From positions 1-6,759 of the forward strand of contig DAIDTN010000186.1 in NCBI GenBank assembly GCA_027457185.1: a stretch of DNA of 6,759 bases, given 5' to 3'. A program made the translations under genes and the position numbers. The notes below the pieces were generated by a model. The model saw nothing but the letters and a program-made list of their open reading frames with translations, did no database searches and was not told the DNA's origin. The DNA is from Burkholderiales bacterium. GTDB taxonomy: Bacteria; Pseudomonadota; Gammaproteobacteria; Burkholderiales; SG8-39. Position 1 is the first letter of the stretch. Every line of letters starts with the position of its first letter. Positions 5,358 through 6,759 of this stretch are shown here, in pieces.

Positions 5358-6332
5358 TCAGAGCGCGATTATTCGCGTGTCGCCCGGCTTCATTACCGTT
5401 ACGTCTATACCCGGAGCGATTTGTGCCAGCGCGCGGCGGAACTCGTCACCGGCCTCGATGCCAAGCACAAAGGGGTTGTGGGCGTAATGCACCGGGATCG
5501 CGTGCGAGACGCCCATCCACTTGCAGGCGCGAGCGGCGCTTTTCGGTCCCATCGTGAAGGGGCCGCCCCCTACGCACACGATCGCGAGATTGGGTTGGTA
5601 ACGCTCGCCGAGCAGCTTCATGTCGCCGAAGAGGTCGGTGTCGCCACTCAGGTAGACACGCATGCCGCCGATATCCAGCATGAAGCCCGCGGCGGGAAAC
5701 CCGGAAAGGTTCGAGTGGACGGCCGGCACCAGATGTGCGGTCATGGCGCCGTACTTCGAAAATCCGCCGAAGTTCATTCCGGCGCCGCCATTGACCACCA
5801 CCTTTGCCGGGTCGAGCCCAGCTTTCTTGAAGTCGGGGACGAGCCCCTTGCGCATGAGGTCGCTCTGGCCGGTCGTCATGACCGGCAGGCCGGCGTCGAC
5901 CAGCCCTTTCAGCATCTCGAAATAATCGCCAATGTGATCGCCGTGGTCGTGCGTGAGCAGCACGAACACCGCCTCCGGCTTCTTGCTCGCGACGTATCGA
6001 ACGAAGCCTGCCTTGGTTGCGTATTCGGGTGGTTTCGGTACGGAGAATCGGCTCCAGCCCGCGTTGTTCCAGATCCAGGCATCGCAGTAGGCGATCTGCT
6101 TGTAATCCGGCGTGGCAAGTTCGACGACGCCTCCGCCGAGCCAACGTACGGAGATTCTTCCTCCGGCAAGACGCGCGCTGCCGCCGCTTGCCCAAGTTTG
6201 TGCCGTCGTGGCGCACCCGCCCAGAGCCAGAACACCGCCGAGAGCCAGCATCCCGCGCAAAACTGTGCGCCGCCCGGGATTTGCCGTCCGAGTCTCGGCC
6301 CGCACTCCTTCTGTACCGTCTGCTTCTTTCAT
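5358..6332 (-). CDS. Tat-exported MBL-fold metallo-hydrolase, probable lipoprotein
   Basis: A 324-residue member of the metallo-beta-lactamase fold, closest in look to the UlaG/UPF0173-like 'metal-dependent hydrolase' group. The N-terminus has a twin-arginine motif GRRTVLRG (20-27) followed by a hydrophobic stretch ending LALGGC (35-40), a good lipobox with Cys40. Export by Tat and lipid anchoring are therefore likely. Metal-binding landmarks are all present: THDHGDH (127-133, with His128, His130, Asp132, His133), His206 in PAVHS, Asp231 in SGDTD (229-233), and a late His in PVHYAHNPF (280-288). This fits a folded, metal-loaded hydrolase exported whole by Tat. The substrate is unknown; relatives include phosphodiesterase- and lactonase-like enzymes. 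The start ATG at 6332 has a strong AGGAGGT Shine-Dalgarno 5 bases upstream (6344-6338). It lies upstream of the methyltransferase on the same strand; co-transcription is possible but the gap holds a dyad. Confidence 0.95.
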   Translation of the reverse strand: MKEADGTEGVRAETRTANPGRRTVLRGMLALGGVLALGGCATTAQTWASGGSARLAGGRISVRWLGGGVVELATPDYKQIAYCDAWIWNNAGWSRFSVPKPPEYATKAGFVRYVASKKPEAVFVLLTHDHGDHIGDYFEMLKGLVDAGLPVMTTGQSDLMRKGLVPDFKKAGLDPAKVVVNGGAGMNFGGFSKYGAMTAHLVPAVHSNLSGFPAAGFMLDIGGMRVYLSGDTDLFGDMKLLGERYQPNLAIVCVGGGPFTMGPKSAARACKWMGVSHAIPVHYAHNPFVLGIEAGDEFRRALAQIAPGIDVTVMKPGDTRIIAL

Positions 6333-6364
6333 TTGTTACCTCCTCTGTGAGCATCGGACCGGTC

Positions 6365-6373
6365 ATATTATCA
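6365..6373 (-). promoter_or_regulatory. Candidate extended -10 promoter of the MBL gene
   Basis: On the minus strand TGATAATAT (6373-6365) combines a TG extension with a TAATAT -10 in an AT-rich patch. No good -35 is seen 17 bases upstream, which extended -10 promoters tolerate. Initiation near 6358 would leave a leader of about 26 bases holding the AGGAGGT ribosome site. Confidence 0.4.
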
Positions 6374-6406
6374 GCGCATAAGATGCACGCATAGCGAAGC
6401 CCTGTA

Positions 6407-6427
6407 AGCCGGCCTTGCGTGCCGGCT
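6407..6427. repeat. Perfect 7-bp inverted repeat
   Basis: AGCCGGC (6407-6413) and GCCGGCT (6421-6427) are exact inverse complements around a 7-base loop. There is no T-run on either strand, so it is not a typical terminator. It lies roughly 50-70 bases upstream of the predicted MBL transcription start, where an activator or repressor might bind; it could also be a chance GC palindrome. Confidence 0.5.
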
Positions 6428-6468
6428 GCAGTAAATATCAAGCAAGAAAAGGGAGCGTCATCGTAAGC

Positions 6469-6746
6469 AAGATCGTTGTCGTGGCTTTTGTCGATGACCT
6501 TCGGCACTACCGCTGCAATTGCCCGGCAGGGCCGGACTGTCACGCTGTTGCTCGAGCGTTCGACTGCGGTTGCGGGGACTCTGCTCAAGTACCCCGCCGG
6601 GACACCAAAACTCATTGGTCGGCGCCGTTCCTTCGGACGCAGCGGCGGTGTACCATGTCGCGCAGAACAAGCACTCTGGCGATGGGCAAGGCGGCATGAT
6701 GACTAGACTCGGCACGCTCGAAGCCACACGCCGCACGCGCCCTTGA
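6469..6746 (+). pseudogene. Possible frameshifted remnant of an FAD-binding oxidoreductase
   Basis: Three plus-strand frames in succession carry peptide pieces that look like one gene after two frameshifts. The first is IVVVAF (6472-6489), like a first Rossmann strand. The second is TFGTTAAIARQGRTVTLLLE and onward (6497 to about 6601), like the glycine-rich turn, helix and second strand ending in Glu of FAD-binding proteins ('GxxAAxxARQGxxVTLLERS'). The third is SLVGAVPSDAAAVYHVAQN and onward (about 6612-6746), ending at TGA 6744-6746. An alternative reading is a decayed Bug receptor, because the same bases can be aligned to a 'PDGYTLLL' motif with small deletions. Recognition is by eye from weak motifs, so the identity is uncertain. 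Confidence 0.22.
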
Positions 6747-6759
6747 ACCGTTCGACCCT

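Larger units (their letters stand above)
6351..6759. other. Intergenic region upstream of the MBL gene to the window edge
   Basis: This 409-base stretch holds the likely MBL promoter (6365-6373), a perfect 7-bp hairpin (6407-6427) and a frame-broken coding-like stretch (about 6469-6746). Several overlapping small frames exist on both strands, none with a complete recognisable domain. No intact gene is supported. Confidence 0.5.

Noticed and set aside
5154..6350. 398-codon plus-strand open frame opposite the MBL gene
   Set aside because: The minus strand has a full MBL motif set, Tat signal and strong Shine-Dalgarno; this frame has no recognisable motif.
5446..6615. 389-codon minus-strand frame overlapping the MBL gene
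   Set aside because: It is an alternative frame of the same strand with Arg-rich composition; the MBL frame has the conserved residues.
1..6759. CRISPR array, tRNA, rRNA, transposase or intact insertion sequence
   Set aside because: I looked for regularly spaced repeats, cloverleaf-like segments and transposase motifs and saw none; the only repeat pair is two imperfect copies.

Overview
The window looks like chromosomal DNA of a GC-rich proteobacterium, most likely a betaproteobacterium of the Burkholderiales type. The best pointer is a Bug-family (TctC-like) periplasmic solute receptor, a family greatly expanded in that order. This is inference from gene families, not a species call.

Left part (1-1510): accessory in character and visibly less GC-rich than what follows. 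It opens with the N-terminus of a class III adenylate/guanylate cyclase on the minus strand, cut by the window edge. Behind it are traces of a decayed LuxR-type regulator, about 500 bases of apparently non-coding DNA with an imperfect repeat pair, and an overlapping minus-strand pair of small conserved genes, DUF4160 then DUF2442.

Centre (1511-4415): three very GC-rich plus-strand genes: a DMT/EamA permease, a secreted Bug receptor and an alpha/beta hydrolase. Gaps of 21 and 31 bases suggest co-transcription. A simple reading is small-molecule transport, capture and hydrolysis, but no substrate can be read from the sequence.

Right part (4481-6332): two minus-strand genes, convergent with the cassette. 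Transcription would run first through a Tat-exported, probably lipid-anchored MBL-fold hydrolase, then a 145-base gap holding a 33-base dyad, then a class I SAM-dependent methyltransferase. The MBL gene has a strong Shine-Dalgarno and a plausible extended -10. The last 400 bases hold a 7-bp perfect hairpin and a frame-broken stretch that may be the remnant of a flavoprotein gene.

No rRNA, tRNA, CRISPR array, transposase or complete insertion sequence was seen. All complete genes fall in known families. The least understood items are the DUF4160/DUF2442 pair, the dyad before the methyltransferase, and the decayed material at both ends.
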